A stretch of 64,000 nt of DNA from Rhodococcus rhodnii NBRC 100604. GTDB taxonomy: Bacteria > Actinomycetota > Actinomycetes > Mycobacteriales > Mycobacteriaceae. A model generated the notes under the pieces. It ran no database searches, had not been told where the DNA came from, and saw nothing but the letters and a program-made list of their open reading frames with translations. Position 1 is the stretch's first letter; every line of letters begins with the position of its first letter. The position numbers and the translations under genes were made by a program. This document shows positions 41,633 to 49,628 of this stretch, one piece after another. The stretch is from assembly GCF_001894925.1 (NCBI RefSeq), contig NZ_BCXD01000012.1, positions 1 through 64,000 of the forward strand, read 5' to 3'.

Positions 41633-42220
41633 ATGATGCGGGAGATCCCCGATCGGGGAAGCGAACCCATCGTGTGCGTGCACGATCGTCCCGGCGGCGC
41701 ACACTGGTTCGCCGAGCAGATCGACACGCTCGGGGCCCGTCCCGTCGAAGTCGAGGACGTCCTCGACATCGACGACGACGCCTCGCTCGCGCGGTGGTTG
41801 CGCCACGTGGTCGGTGAGATCGGCTCGGACGCACCGGTTCACGTCCTCGCGACGGGGCCGGCTGCCTACGCGGCCGTCGTGCTCGCCGCCCGCTACCCCG
41901 ACCTCGTACGGAGCCTGCTGCTCGGTGACCCCCGGATTCCGGGTGACACCGAGGAGTACCGCGACCTGCTGGCCTCGGTGCGGACTCCCACGCTCGTGAT
42001 CGCGTCCGCCATCGAGGGGGCGTCCGACAGGGAACTCGCAGTCCCGCAGAGCATCGCGGGCGGAATCGACAACGGCGTCTTCGTCGTCATCGACGGCGTC
42101 GCGGTCCCGGCCCACCGCGAACGCGGAAGTTCCTTCGACGAATGGGCCACGTCGTTCACCGTCATCGCCGAAGGTCTCGGCGCACTCGAACCCCGTCGAC
42201 AGGAGAAAGCGGATGCCTGA
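41633..42220 (+). CDS. Degenerate alpha/beta-hydrolase-like protein without a nucleophile
   Basis: 195 residues. The hydrolase outline is clear: EPIVCVHDRPGGAHWFAEQI (HG loop), APVHVLATGPAAYAAVVLAA (nucleophile elbow position) and RYPDLVRSLLLGDPR (the RVxxLVLxD strand). The elbow GxSxG is ATGPAA, with no Ser, Cys or Asp, the cap domain is missing and no clear catalytic His follows. So it is a shortened, probably non-hydrolytic member. The intact reading frame, its own start and an 8-bp overlap with the next gene argue that it is kept, not decaying. Confidence 0.72.
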   Translation: MMREIPDRGSEPIVCVHDRPGGAHWFAEQIDTLGARPVEVEDVLDIDDDASLARWLRHVVGEIGSDAPVHVLATGPAAYAAVVLAARYPDLVRSLLLGDPRIPGDTEEYRDLLASVRTPTLVIASAIEGASDRELAVPQSIAGGIDNGVFVVIDGVAVPAHRERGSSFDEWATSFTVIAEGLGALEPRRQEKADA

Positions 42221-42434
42221 CGTCCAGTACCTCGACGCCAACCAGACCCACCCGGACCCGATCAGCCCGTACGAGGAGAATCTGTCCGGGGCGATCATGG
42301 AGGTCTTCGCGACCGGCGTCCACGATCTGCCCGGCCTCGTCGCCGGACTGCGCGATCTCGGCCTCCACGCGCCCGACGGCGGCGACTGGACCGAGGAGAA
42401 CCTCCGTGCCGAACTGCGCCGACTGGGAGACTGA
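42213..42434 (+). CDS. Small recombinase-like HTH-type protein next to the Rieske oxygenase
   Basis: 73 residues (MPDVQYLDANQTHPDPISPY at the start, WTEENLRAELRRLGD at the end). The C-terminal part reads as a small helical domain in which a WTxxxLxxEL helix would be the recognition helix; short proteins of this type are annotated near Rieske oxygenase genes as recombinase-like helix-turn-helix proteins, which is my tentative assignment. AGGAG nine bases upstream and an 8-bp overlap show it is translated with its neighbours. It lies 1 bp before the Rieske gene. Function unknown. Confidence 0.65.
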   Translation: MPDVQYLDANQTHPDPISPYEENLSGAIMEVFATGVHDLPGLVAGLRDLGLHAPDGGDWTEENLRAELRRLGD

Positions 42435-42435
42435 C

Positions 42436-43530
42436 ATGACCACGACGACACCCCCCACCACCGGCCGCCCCACCGCGACGGGCGGCTCGCGCAAGCGCGC
42501 CGTCGGCGTCCGCAAGGACATGACGGCAGAGGACCTCGCCGCCAACGGGCTGCGCGACCGCTGGTACCCGATCCTGCCGTCCCACATGATCGGCCGCGGC
42601 GAGCTGAAGAAGGTCCGGCGCCTGAACATCGACTGGGTGCTGTTCCGCGACGCGCAGGGAACGCTGCGGATGCTCGAGGATCGCTGCCCGCACCGGAGCG
42701 CGCCGCTGTCGGTCGGCCAGCACCTCGGCGACCGGCTCGCGTGCAAGTACCACGGTGTGCAGGTCGACGGCACCGGCACCGTCGTGTCCGTGCCCGGCAT
42801 GCCGGGCTGCGCGCTCGAAGGCAAGCAGGCGACGGTGTCGCTGCAGGTCGTCGAGGCCGCGGACACGATCTTCGCGTTCGTCCCGCTCACGGCGGACTCG
42901 GAGCCGACCCCGTTCGTTCTGCCCGACCGGCTCGCGGACCCCGAGGTGTCGTGGTTCCCGAACTTCGCCGAGTGGGCAGGGCCGTGGCGGTTCTACATGG
43001 ACAACGTCCTCGACCCGATGCACGGTGCGTTCCTGCACCGCAATTCGCATTCGATGTTCGGCGGCGACACGTCGGCACGGTTCCGGATCCGTGAGACCGA
43101 TCGGGGCTTCTTCTTCGAGAAGACCGACCAGCGCGGCGTCAACTTCGACTGGGTCGAGTACGTGCGCGGCTCGATGGACTACGTCGATCTCGAGATCCCG
43201 TACGCCGACAATGCCGGCCCCGGAGGTGTTTTCGGCATCGTCGGCATGGCGACGCCGATCGACGAGAACAACTCGGCGATCTTCCACTGGCGCACCCGCC
43301 GCGTCCAGGGATGGGAGCGCGAGGTGTGGCGGTTCCTGTACCGCACGCGGCTCGAAGCGAAGCACTGGGAGGTGCTCGAACAGGACCGCGAGGTACTCGA
43401 GGCGCTCGCCGCCGATGCCGACCTCGAAGAGCATCTGTACCAGCACGATCTCGGCGTCACGCGGATCCGCCGCATCTACCGCGCCGACGCCGGGCGGCAG
43501 GCCGCCGTCCTCGCGGGAGAGATGGTGTGA
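42436..43530 (+). CDS. Rieske non-heme iron oxygenase, terminal oxygenase subunit
   Basis: 364 residues. Rieske cluster ligands are CPH (DRCPHRSAPLSVG) and CxxH (LACKYHGVQV). The mononuclear iron site is in DNVLDPMHGAFLHRNS (D-x2-H-x4-H). The short, VanA/phthalate-4,5-dioxygenase-like build, with no small beta subunit gene beside it, fits a homotrimeric alpha3 oxygenase served by the FNR-type reductase at 35613-36566. It may dihydroxylate a ring or remove an O- or N-methyl group. An N-terminal Thr/Pro-rich tail of about 20 residues precedes the fold. Confidence 0.92.
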   Translation: MTTTTPPTTGRPTATGGSRKRAVGVRKDMTAEDLAANGLRDRWYPILPSHMIGRGELKKVRRLNIDWVLFRDAQGTLRMLEDRCPHRSAPLSVGQHLGDRLACKYHGVQVDGTGTVVSVPGMPGCALEGKQATVSLQVVEAADTIFAFVPLTADSEPTPFVLPDRLADPEVSWFPNFAEWAGPWRFYMDNVLDPMHGAFLHRNSHSMFGGDTSARFRIRETDRGFFFEKTDQRGVNFDWVEYVRGSMDYVDLEIPYADNAGPGGVFGIVGMATPIDENNSAIFHWRTRRVQGWEREVWRFLYRTRLEAKHWEVLEQDREVLEALAADADLEEHLYQHDLGVTRIRRIYRADAGRQAAVLAGEMV

Positions 43531-43880
43531 GCGAACCGGATACCGGGACACAGCGGGACACCATGTTGCTCACGGTGTTTCTGCGGCACGACCAGTCGCA
43601 GAACATGGAGCAACTCCAGGGCAGGCTCGACGACGCCGACTGGTGGCACGGCTTCCCGCCGGAGGGGTGCGAGGTCGTGTCGTGGGTCGTCGCGATGGGC
43701 GTCGGGCAGATCGTCACGCTGCGGCTGCCCGTCGCTCGGCTCGCCGCCGTGAACGTCGAACTCGAGCGTCGTGCGTGGGGCGTCTTCACGACGGAGTTCT
43801 ATCCGACGTACGACTTCGTCCCGGTGCGCGAGCGGCTCACGCGCGAGTCGGACGCACGGCGGGCGGCGGTGTCGTCGTGA
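43527..43880 (+). CDS. Small conserved-looking protein downstream of the Rieske oxygenase
   Basis: 117 residues. After a 12-residue hydrophilic start, TMLLTVFLRHDQSQNMEQLQ and GVGQIVTLRLPVARLAAVNV alternate strands and helices as in a ferredoxin-like (dimeric alpha-beta barrel) fold; the middle DADWWHGFPPEGCEVVSWVV is Trp- and Cys-containing. I cannot assign a family. GTGA overlap with the Rieske gene and another with the next gene show tight coupling. It may be an isomerase or an assembly partner. Confidence 0.7.
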   Translation: MSEPDTGTQRDTMLLTVFLRHDQSQNMEQLQGRLDDADWWHGFPPEGCEVVSWVVAMGVGQIVTLRLPVARLAAVNVELERRAWGVFTTEFYPTYDFVPVRERLTRESDARRAAVSS

Positions 43881-44326
43881 CGCGGGTCGGTGCGGAGACG
43901 GTGCCGGAGCCGCCGCGTCCCGGGATGTTCAGCAACGCGCGCGTCGTCGGCGATCGGTTCTTCCTGTCGGGGATGCACGCCGGTTCGCCCGACGGCGTCG
44001 TGGGTGGCGACGACACGTATCTGCAAGCGGTGGAGGCGTTTCGGCGCGTGCGGGAGCTGACCGAGGCGTGCGGTGCGCACGTCGACGACATCGTCGTGCT
44101 GCGGCTCTACCTCACCGACATCGCCGACAAGGGCGACGTCGGCCGGGCGCGCGGCGAGGTGTTCACTGGCGACTTCCCGTGCTCGACGTTGGTCGAGGTG
44201 AGTGCCCTGGTCGACCCCGGCCTCACCGTCGAGATCGAAGCCGAAGGAATCGTAGGCGCTTCGGCTCGCCGCCTACCGTTCATGCACAGGTCGGTCGGTG
44301 TGGGAAGCGATGTCACCTCGGGATGA
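43877..44326 (+). CDS. RidA/YjgF-family protein without the deaminase arginine
   Basis: 149 residues. FFLSGMHAGSPDGVVGGDDT and CSTLVEVSALVDPGLTVEIE follow the Rid fold, but the position of the essential Arg (PxRS in active deaminases) is Ser (PCST). Such divergent members are not expected to hydrolyse 2-aminoacrylate and may bind or process another intermediate. GTG at 43877 overlaps the preceding stop. It is the last gene of the catabolic block. Confidence 0.8.
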   Translation: MTRVGAETVPEPPRPGMFSNARVVGDRFFLSGMHAGSPDGVVGGDDTYLQAVEAFRRVRELTEACGAHVDDIVVLRLYLTDIADKGDVGRARGEVFTGDFPCSTLVEVSALVDPGLTVEIEAEGIVGASARRLPFMHRSVGVGSDVTSG

Positions 44327-44339
44327 TCGGCTCACGTGC

Positions 44340-45941
44340 ATGCCTGCTTCCCAGCCCGTGATCGCACCCGACCGATCGATCCGACTCGGAACGACGCGTC
44401 GGCAATTCCTCACCTGGTCGGCGCTCGTCGGTGCCGCCGCCGCGACTCCGAGCCTGCTGGGCGCACCGGTCGCGTCCGCGCAGGGCTTCGGTTCGCTCGG
44501 AGGTTCCGCCTATCCCTTCACCCTCGGCGTGGCGTCGGGTGATCCCCTGCCCGACGCCGTGGTGATCTGGACCAGACTCGCTCCGGATCCGCTCGAACCC
44601 GGTGGCGGCATGCCTGCACTGCCGATCTCGGTTCGGTGGGAGGTCGCCGAGGACGAGCGGTTCGCCGTCGTCGTCGCCGGCGGAAAGGCATGGGCGCACC
44701 CCGAATCCGCGCACTCGGTCCACGTCGACGTCCGAGGCCTCGCGCCGCGCCGCACCTACTTCTACCGCTTCCATGCCCTCGGCCACACCAGCGCCGTCGC
44801 GCGCACCACGACGCTGCCCGCGATGGCACACCTCGCCTTCGCCTGGGCGTCCTGCCAGGCGTGGCACGACGGCTACTACACGGTGTACGACGACATGGCC
44901 GCACAGGATCTCGACGTCGTGTTCCATCTCGGCGACTACATCTACGAGGGCGAGTTGAAGAACACGAGCGTGCGCGACGTGTCGAGGTTGAGCCCCCAGG
45001 TGCGCAAGGAGACAGAGGCGCTCGACGACTATCGGCTCCGCTACTCGCTGTACAAGAGCGATCCGTCGCTGCAGGCTGCCCACGCCGTCGCGCCGTGGGT
45101 CGTGACGATGGACGACCACGAGGTCGACAACAACTGGGCAGCGTCCGTCTCGCAGGACGACGATGATCCGGTGCAGTTCCTCCAGCGTCGGGCACAGGCG
45201 TTCCGGGCGTGGTGGGAGCACACACCGACGCGCATCACCGCACCGACCGGGCCGGACATGACGATCTACCGGCGTATCGGGTTCGGTGATCTCGCCGAGT
45301 TCTCGGTGCTCGACACGCGGCAGTATCGCAGCGATCAGGCGAACGGGGACGGCGAGCACGAGCAGAACGAGCAGACGGCCGATCCCGCGCGCACGATCAC
45401 GGGGCAGGCGCAGGAATCGTGGATTCTCGACGGGCTCGCGGCGTCGCGCGCGACGTGGAACGTGCTCGCCCACCAGACGGTGATGACCGATCTCGCGCGC
45501 GAGAACGGTGGTGTTCGCACCGTCGGCATGGACGGCTGGAGCGGGTACGAGGCCTCGCGGCACCGTGTGCTCGGCGGTGCGCGCGAGCGTGGTGTGTCGA
45601 ACCTGATGTCGATCGTCGGCGACATCCACCGGACGGTCGTCGCCGAGCTGCGGGAGGACTACCGGACACAGAGCCCGGTCGTCGGCGTGGAGATCGCGGG
45701 AACGTCCATCGCGTCGGCGAAGGACGGCGAGGACGTCGACGACGCGCACCGTGAGTTCGCGGCCGCCAACCCGAGCATCAAGTTCGGCAACAAGCAGCGC
45801 GGGTACGTGCACACCGTCGTCACCCGGGAGCAGTGGCAGTCGACGATGCGGGTGACCGACCGCGTCACCGAGCCCGGGCATCCGACGACGACGCGCGCGA
45901 TGGTCACCGTTCCGGCGGGACGCCCCGAGATCCAGGTGTAG
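44340..45941 (+). CDS. phoD: Tat-exported PhoD-family alkaline phosphatase/phosphodiesterase
   Basis: 533 residues from the ATG at 44340. The Tat signal is TRRQFLTWSALVGAAAATPS, with the cleavage region near VASAQG. The PhoD core has FHLGDYIYEGELK, VTMDDHEVDNNW and SIVGDIHRTVVAEL as metal ligands. The enzyme acts outside the membrane on phosphate di- or mono-esters and binds Ca/Fe. A start at 44298 would overlap the Rid gene and push the twin arginines to residue 35, so it is less likely. No Pho box was recognised in the 13-bp gap. Confidence 0.9.
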   Translation: MPASQPVIAPDRSIRLGTTRRQFLTWSALVGAAAATPSLLGAPVASAQGFGSLGGSAYPFTLGVASGDPLPDAVVIWTRLAPDPLEPGGGMPALPISVRWEVAEDERFAVVVAGGKAWAHPESAHSVHVDVRGLAPRRTYFYRFHALGHTSAVARTTTLPAMAHLAFAWASCQAWHDGYYTVYDDMAAQDLDVVFHLGDYIYEGELKNTSVRDVSRLSPQVRKETEALDDYRLRYSLYKSDPSLQAAHAVAPWVVTMDDHEVDNNWAASVSQDDDDPVQFLQRRAQAFRAWWEHTPTRITAPTGPDMTIYRRIGFGDLAEFSVLDTRQYRSDQANGDGEHEQNEQTADPARTITGQAQESWILDGLAASRATWNVLAHQTVMTDLARENGGVRTVGMDGWSGYEASRHRVLGGARERGVSNLMSIVGDIHRTVVAELREDYRTQSPVVGVEIAGTSIASAKDGEDVDDAHREFAAANPSIKFGNKQRGYVHTVVTREQWQSTMRVTDRVTEPGHPTTTRAMVTVPAGRPEIQV

Positions 45942-45961
45942 GCGGCTCCGCGGAGCGCCTA
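45939..45961. terminator. Bidirectional hairpin between phoD and the response regulator gene
   Basis: TAGGC-G-GCTCCG/CGGAGC-GCCTA is an 11-bp stem with one bulged G. It begins at the phoD stop codon and ends 4 bp before the stop of the convergent regulator gene. Confidence 0.6.
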
Positions 45962-45964
45962 CCC

Positions 45965-46585
45965 CTACACCCACCCGAGGTTGCGGGCCTTGAGGGCTGC
46001 TTCGTAGCGGTTGGATGCACCCAGCTTCGCCATCGCGGACGAGAGGTAGTTGCGGGTCGTGCCCGGCGACAGGTGGGCACGACGCGCGATCTGCTCGATC
46101 CCCGCGCCATCGAGCGCGTACTCGAGGACGTCCGCCTCCCGAGGCGTGAGGAGCGAATCGCCGGCACTGATCGCCTCCGCCGCGAGCTGCGGGTCGACGT
46201 ACCGCCCGCCGTCGTGGGCGGTACGAATCGCGTCGGCGAGGGTGGTCGCCGGCGTCGTCTTCGGCAGGAACCCGCGTACCCCCGCCTCGAGCGCGCGCTT
46301 GAGGTAGCCGGGACGACCGTGGCTCGTGACGACGAGGATCGCGGCGTCGCGGTCGATCTCCAGCAGATCGGTGGCGGTCTCGATGCCGTCGCGGCCGGGC
46401 ATCTGCAGGTCGACGAGCGCCACCGCGGGCGGCTCGCCGCCGTCGATGCGCCGCTGCCACAGCCGAGTGAGTTCGGCGCCGCTGTCGACGTGCGCGACGA
46501 CCTCGATGTCGTCCTCGAGGTCGAGCATCGTCGCCAGCGCGGCCCGGACGAGCGTCTCGTCGTCGGCGAGGAGCACCGGAATCAC
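45965..46585 (-). CDS. LuxR/NarL-family response regulator
   Basis: 206 residues. Receiver domain with acidic pocket LLADDETLVRAAL, phosphoacceptor Asp in VALVDLQMPGRDG and Lys in LPKTTPAT. C-terminal HTH: LLTPREADVLEYALDGAGIE and LSPGTTRNYLSSAMAKLGAS. The GTG start at 46585 overlaps the kinase stop (GTGA). Last gene of the ATPase-permease-kinase-regulator operon, and so the likely controller of that exporter. Confidence 0.9.
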   Translation of the reverse strand: MIPVLLADDETLVRAALATMLDLEDDIEVVAHVDSGAELTRLWQRRIDGGEPPAVALVDLQMPGRDGIETATDLLEIDRDAAILVVTSHGRPGYLKRALEAGVRGFLPKTTPATTLADAIRTAHDGGRYVDPQLAAEAISAGDSLLTPREADVLEYALDGAGIEQIARRAHLSPGTTRNYLSSAMAKLGASNRYEAALKARNLGWV

Positions 46586-47820
46586 TCTTGCCTCCGATCG
46601 ACCGGGGTCGGCCATTCCACCGTGACGACGAACTCGTCGCCGTCGGCCTCGGTCGTCACGGTAGCGCCCACCGCCTGGAGGCGTTCCGCAAGTCCGACGA
46701 GTCCCGACGGCGTCGTGCCGCCGGTACGTGCGCCGAGACGGTGAACCCCGTTGTTGCTCAGCCGGATACCGTCGTTCCGCAGTTCGAGGACGGCGGCGGT
46801 CGCCGACGAGTGCTTGACGATGTTGGTCGTACCTTCGCGCACGAGCCAGGCCGCGGGCTCGTGCGCGTGGGCGGGAACGTCCGACACGTCGCCCACGACG
46901 GTGAGAGTGCACCCGGCCGACGAGAGCAGCGATCGCGCGCCGCGCACCTCGTTCGCGAGGTCGATGTCGCGGTACCCGCGGACGAGCGTCCGCATCTGGT
47001 CCATCGATTCGGCCGCGAGCGCGGCGATCTCGTCGAGTTCGGCACCCGCGCGCTCGGTCGCGCCGCGTGAGAGCAACGAACGTGCGAGCTCGCTCTTGAC
47101 CGAGATCGCGGAGAAACTACGGCCGACGACGTCGTGCAGATCGCGTGAGAACCGCAGCCGCTCCTCGGCGACGCGCAGCCGCGCCTCGATGTCGCCGCGC
47201 CGCTCGAGCTCGTCGAGGATCCGCAGGCCCCACAGTGTCAGCAGCATGAGCGCAGTCATGAAGGCTCCCGCGAGGAGCTGGCTCACACCGAGTGCCAGGA
47301 TCGTCGGCAGATCGCGACCGAAGGCGAGCCCGTAGGCCGCCGCGACGGCCGCCAGCAACCACCACGGGTGCGCGGCGAACGCGCCGACCGCGAGCGCGAA
47401 GAGCATCAGTGCGACCCGCCCGGTGACGGCGGCGTCCGAGGTCCCGACGGCAGCGGGAGCCTCGCCGATGCGCGACACGATCGCAGCGACGGCGGTGACG
47501 GAGACGAGGACCACGGCGGCGCCTGTGGTGATCACGCGCGCGCGATGGGTCGGCGGGTGTCCCCTGAGTACCGGACGGACGTGCAACGAGAGCGCCGCGG
47601 CCAGCCCGGCGACGACGATCCCTGCCCGCGCCCACCAGCTGTCGGCCTGCACGAGCAGGACGATCTCGACGGCGATGAGCGAAACCTGCAGCGTCCACAG
47701 GCTGTACAGGCGATACCTGGTGGGCCCGGATTGCCGGGCCCACCAGGTCAGGGGCGAACTCAACCGCGATCGTCCCACCGGAACCGCGTCGTGGTCGCTG
47801 CCAGAGCGAGGGCTGCCCAT
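46582..47820 (-). CDS. HisKA_3-type sensor histidine kinase
   Basis: 412 residues. Five or six membrane helices (residues about 35-185) without a large extracellular loop make it an intramembrane-sensing kinase of the DesK/LiaS type. The phosphorylated His is in RFSRDLHDVVGRSFSAISVK. The ATPase domain is shortened, with REGTTNIVKHSSAT (N box) and GLVGLAERLQAVGA. The start is uncertain: the ATG at 47820 overlaps the permease gene by 61 bp and has no clear ribosome-binding site. A GTG at 47778 would overlap by 19 bp. Confidence 0.85.
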   Translation of the reverse strand: MGSPRSGSDHDAVPVGRSRLSSPLTWWARQSGPTRYRLYSLWTLQVSLIAVEIVLLVQADSWWARAGIVVAGLAAALSLHVRPVLRGHPPTHRARVITTGAAVVLVSVTAVAAIVSRIGEAPAAVGTSDAAVTGRVALMLFALAVGAFAAHPWWLLAAVAAAYGLAFGRDLPTILALGVSQLLAGAFMTALMLLTLWGLRILDELERRGDIEARLRVAEERLRFSRDLHDVVGRSFSAISVKSELARSLLSRGATERAGAELDEIAALAAESMDQMRTLVRGYRDIDLANEVRGARSLLSSAGCTLTVVGDVSDVPAHAHEPAAWLVREGTTNIVKHSSATAAVLELRNDGIRLSNNGVHRLGARTGGTTPSGLVGLAERLQAVGATVTTEADGDEFVVTVEWPTPVDRRQE

Positions 47821-48572
47821 ACGCCCAGTGTCGCAAGCGGCTGCAGGCTGTGGGTGAAGGTGGCCGCGAAGTCGAGTGCGGCCTCGGTTTCCGCGACGCC
47901 CGCCGAGCGTCCGGTGACGCCGAGCGAGATCAGCTCCGACACCGCAGCGAACGGCGTCCACTCGGCGATCTGCGCGAACCGGTCGGGCAGGACCGCGACG
48001 ATCGACGACAGTCCGACCATCGAGACGGCCATGATCGGCAGCGACGTGATCTGTGCGGATTCGGCGTTCTTGGTGAATCCCGACGTCGCGAGTGCGAGCA
48101 GCGAGAAGACGACGATGCCGCCGACGATCGCGAGGATCGGCAGGACCGGGTTGACGGGGGCGGGTGCGCCGAGGGCGTAGACGACGCCGACGACGACAAC
48201 CGTGCTCACTGCCGTGAGGAGCGCACCGGGGACGGCGGGCGCCGCCTGGATCTGCCAGTCGGTGGCCTCGCCGGTGCGCAATCGCTTGAGGACGCCTTCA
48301 CCGCGCCGTGTCGTGATCATCGACAGCATCGAGTAGTACTGCACGAACAGCAGTGCCATGAGGGCGAGCATCTCGATCGTCGTCATCGCGAGCTGTGCTG
48401 TCGGGGAGCCGTCTCGTCCGCCGATGAACAGCATGATGAGCGGCAGGCCGATCGGGAACGTCGTTCCCATGACCATGAGCGTCGAATTGCGCCGGAACTG
48501 GAGGTATTCGGCCTTCGCGAGCGAAGCCAGCGGACGGCGGCGCGTGGCGGGAGTCTGGTCGGTGAGGGTCAT
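47760..48572 (-). CDS. ABC-2 type transporter permease
   Basis: 270 residues with six membrane helices and the soluble N-terminal helix SLAKAEYLQFRRNSTLMVMG typical of ABC-2 exporters of the DrrB/NatB group. MITTRRGEGVLKRLRTGEAT is the conserved cytoplasmic loop. Together with the upstream ATPase it exports a drug-like or lipophilic compound. The ATG overlaps the ATPase stop by 4 bp. Confidence 0.88.
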   Translation of the reverse strand: MTLTDQTPATRRRPLASLAKAEYLQFRRNSTLMVMGTTFPIGLPLIMLFIGGRDGSPTAQLAMTTIEMLALMALLFVQYYSMLSMITTRRGEGVLKRLRTGEATDWQIQAAPAVPGALLTAVSTVVVVGVVYALGAPAPVNPVLPILAIVGGIVVFSLLALATSGFTKNAESAQITSLPIMAVSMVGLSSIVAVLPDRFAQIAEWTPFAAVSELISLGVTGRSAGVAETEAALDFAATFTHSLQPLATLGVWAALALAATTTRFRWDDRG

Positions 48573-49525
48573 CGGGGGTCTCCGATCGGTTCGAGAACGG
48601 ATGCGGGCGTGGAGTTGTCGGCGATGTCGAGGAACACCGATTCGAGCGTCGCCGAGCGTGCTTCGAGACCGGGCAGGGCGACCCGGTGGTGATCGGCCCA
48701 GTCGAGGAGGATCGAGAGGTGCTTCCGCAGTTCGTGTGTCGTGATGACGACGCGGGCGCCGGGGTCGACGTCGGCGCCGTCGAAACGGGGGAGCGCGATG
48801 CCGGGATGCTCGAACGCGATGCGCGCGGGATGATCTCCGACGATCTCGGTCAGGGTGCCGCGGCGGGCGATCTCGCCGCGATGCATGATCGCGATGCGGT
48901 CCGCGAGCGTCTCGGCCTCGTCCAGGTAGTGCGTCGTGAGGATCATGGTGACGCCGCCGGCCTTGAGCTCGTCGAGCAGTTGCCATGTGCCACGGCGATT
49001 CTCGGGGTCCAGGCCGGTCGTCGGCTCGTCGAGGAACAGCAGCCGCGGCTGCCCGACGAGCGCGCACGCGAGGTCGACGCGCCGCTTCTCACCGCCCGAG
49101 AGCGACCCCACGCGCACGTGGGCTCGCTCGGTCATCGCGACCTTGTCGAGGACGTCCGCCGTCGTGGTGGGGTGCGTGCAGGTGCCGCGCCACATCTCGA
49201 GGGTCTCCTCGACCGTCAGTTCGGCGGGGAGACCACCCGACTGCAGGACGATGCCGATGTCGGGGCGCACCTCCTTGCGGTCGCGCAGCGGATCGCGGCC
49301 GAAGACGCTCACCTCGCCGGAGGTGGGGGCGACGAGACCCTCGAGCATGTCGAAGGTCGACGTCTTGCCCGCGCCGTTGGTGCCGAGCAGCGCGAAGACC
49401 TCGCCCTCGGCGACGTCGAAGTCCACTCCGCGCACGGCCTCGAACGCGGACGAACCGCTGCCGTAGACCCGGCGCAGATCCCGCGCGGAGATCACGGTGT
49501 CGGATGTCGTGCCTGAAATGTTCAT
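48569..49525 (-). CDS. ABC exporter ATP-binding protein (DrrA-like)
   Basis: 318 residues. Walker A LLGTNGAGKTSTFD, signature SLSGGEKRRVDLACALVGQP, Walker B LLFLDEPTTGLDPE, switch His in LTTHYLDEA. A C-terminal 80-residue extension, ending TLESVFLDIA, is the DrrA-type regulatory tail. First gene of the exporter/two-component operon. ATG at 49525; no regulatory site was identified in the 103 bp before it. Confidence 0.9.
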   Translation of the reverse strand: MNISGTTSDTVISARDLRRVYGSGSSAFEAVRGVDFDVAEGEVFALLGTNGAGKTSTFDMLEGLVAPTSGEVSVFGRDPLRDRKEVRPDIGIVLQSGGLPAELTVEETLEMWRGTCTHPTTTADVLDKVAMTERAHVRVGSLSGGEKRRVDLACALVGQPRLLFLDEPTTGLDPENRRGTWQLLDELKAGGVTMILTTHYLDEAETLADRIAIMHRGEIARRGTLTEIVGDHPARIAFEHPGIALPRFDGADVDPGARVVITTHELRKHLSILLDWADHHRVALPGLEARSATLESVFLDIADNSTPASVLEPIGDPR

Positions 49526-49598
49526 GCCGTCGACTCTGGTCGCTTTCGCGGCGCCGCAGTAGTGTGCCGCGTCAGCGGATCGACTGACATGTGTCATG

Positions 49599-49621
49599 GG
49601 CCGGGCCGTGAGGGCCCGGCC
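49599..49621 (-). terminator. Terminator of otsA
   Basis: GGCCGGGCC(GTGAG)GGCCCGGCC is a perfect 9-bp GC stem 8 bp beyond the otsA stop on the minus strand. Confidence 0.7.
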
Positions 49622-49628
49622 GAATCGC

